DNA of 64,000 nucleotides from Devosia sp. (GTDB lineage Bacteria; Pseudomonadota; Alphaproteobacteria; Rhizobiales; Devosiaceae). The DNA lies in assembly GCF_025809055.1 (NCBI RefSeq), contig NZ_CP075529.1:3273501-3337500 (forward strand), read 5' to 3'. The translations under genes were made by a program, and so were the position numbers. Below the pieces are notes generated by a model. The model had not been told where the DNA came from. It was given only the letters and a program-made list of their open reading frames with translations, and made no database searches. Positions 63,604 to 64,000 of this stretch are shown piece after piece (position 1 is the first letter of the stretch; each line of letters opens with the position of its first letter).

Positions 63604-64000
63604 CTACCCCGCCGGCAGCGCCCGTTCCACCAGACGTACCCAATAGCTGGCGCCCACCGGAATGGCTTCGTCGTTGAAGTCATAGGTGTCGGTATGAAGC
63701 TCGGTGGAGTCGCCATTGCCGAGGAAAATATAGGCGCCGGGCCGCTCGTTGAGCATGAAGGAAAAATCCTCGCCCCCCATCGAGGGTGCGACATCGGCGT
63801 CGACCCGCTCGCCTCCGACGATTTCCCGGGCTACCTCGGCGGCAAAGGCGGTCTGGCGCTCGGAATTGACCGTCACCGGATAACCCCGCGAATAACGCAC
63901 GCTGGCTTCGGCGCCAAAACTCTGGGCAAAGCTGGGCACGAACTCGCCCAGCTTGGCCTCGATGAAATCCTGCACGGCGCCGTCAAGCGTGCGCACGGTG
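63604..64000 (-). CDS. M20-family amidohydrolase, C-terminal part
   Basis: The window ends inside this gene; only the last ~132 residues are seen. The conserved C-terminal metal-site block MGGEDFSFMLNERPGAYIFLGNG and LHTDTYDFNDEAIPVGASYWVRLVE identify an M20D amidohydrolase of the hippurate hydrolase/IAA-amino acid hydrolase type. The visible part of the dimerisation domain precedes it (FIEAKLGEFVPSFAQSF). The 5' end and the N-terminal metal ligands lie outside the window. Confidence 0.88.
   Translation of the reverse strand, partial: TVRTLDGAVQDFIEAKLGEFVPSFAQSFGAEASVRYSRGYPVTVNSERQTAFAAEVAREIVGGERVDADVAPSMGGEDFSFMLNERPGAYIFLGNGDSTELHTDTYDFNDEAIPVGASYWVRLVERALPAG

Overview
The window is chromosomal DNA of an alphaproteobacterium, most likely a Hyphomicrobiales member close to Devosia. 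Evidence: high GC; a C4-pathway 5-aminolevulinate synthase; the rhizobial gene order murA, DUF2948, hisD, UPF0262, infA, maf, yacG; a split methionine synthase; and tripartite tricarboxylate transport genes with a TctD/TctE-like two-component pair. The genus is inferred from gene content; no search was run. Nearly all of the window is coding, mostly metabolic and transport genes.

Layout: 0.3-3.3 kb, FAD monooxygenase, then a short-chain dehydrogenase divergent from a TetR regulator with two palindromic operators between them. 3.3-7.2 kb, hemA with an FNR/FixK-type box, an acyltransferase-like protein and an SDR behind an operator-bearing promoter. 7.3-9.4 kb, two tandem siderophore-type binding proteins, the first with a perfect hairpin over its ribosome binding site. 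9.7-12.5 kb, OmpA-like lipoprotein, small envelope/stress-type genes and an SMP-30 lactonase. 12.6-18.5 kb, ROK kinase, CutC and cobalamin adenosyltransferase, convergent with a two-gene MetH. 18.6-21.8 kb, an iron-siderophore ABC operon. 21.85-23.7 kb, a small islet bounded by a 51-bp duplication of the 3' part of tRNA-Thr. 23.8-29.6 kb, the murA-to-yacG housekeeping cluster. 29.7-37 kb, tRNA-Phe, tctCBA and a convergent regulator/sensor pair whose kinase is fused to a periplasmic solute-binding domain. 37-44 kb, uxaC, antibiotic-kinase-like gene, CAP lipoprotein, TlyA, SCO1, xseB, deacetylase-like protein and Sua5. 44-49 kb, DnaJ-like, pdxH, and a DUF898/M48/DUF1499 operon. 49-53.5 kb, glpD-glpK with GlpR-like repeats, divergent from an AEC transporter. 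53.8-57.2 kb, the circularly permuted ATP-grasp/alpha-E/transglutaminase-like operon. 57-64 kb, NYN-LOTUS protein, 2-hydroxyacid dehydrogenase, cupin, alpha-glucosidase, two paralogous small secreted proteins, an AbrB-type membrane protein and the C-terminal part of an M20 amidohydrolase.

The strongest items for follow-up are the histidine kinase-solute binding protein fusion (33779-36247), the integrase-less tRNA-Thr islet (21847-23695), the hairpin at 7282-7326, the UPF0262-phosphatase fusion (27416-28387) and the transglutaminase-like protein lacking its catalytic cysteine (53781-54587). Several families of short palindromic repeats lie in the intergenic gaps of the second half.
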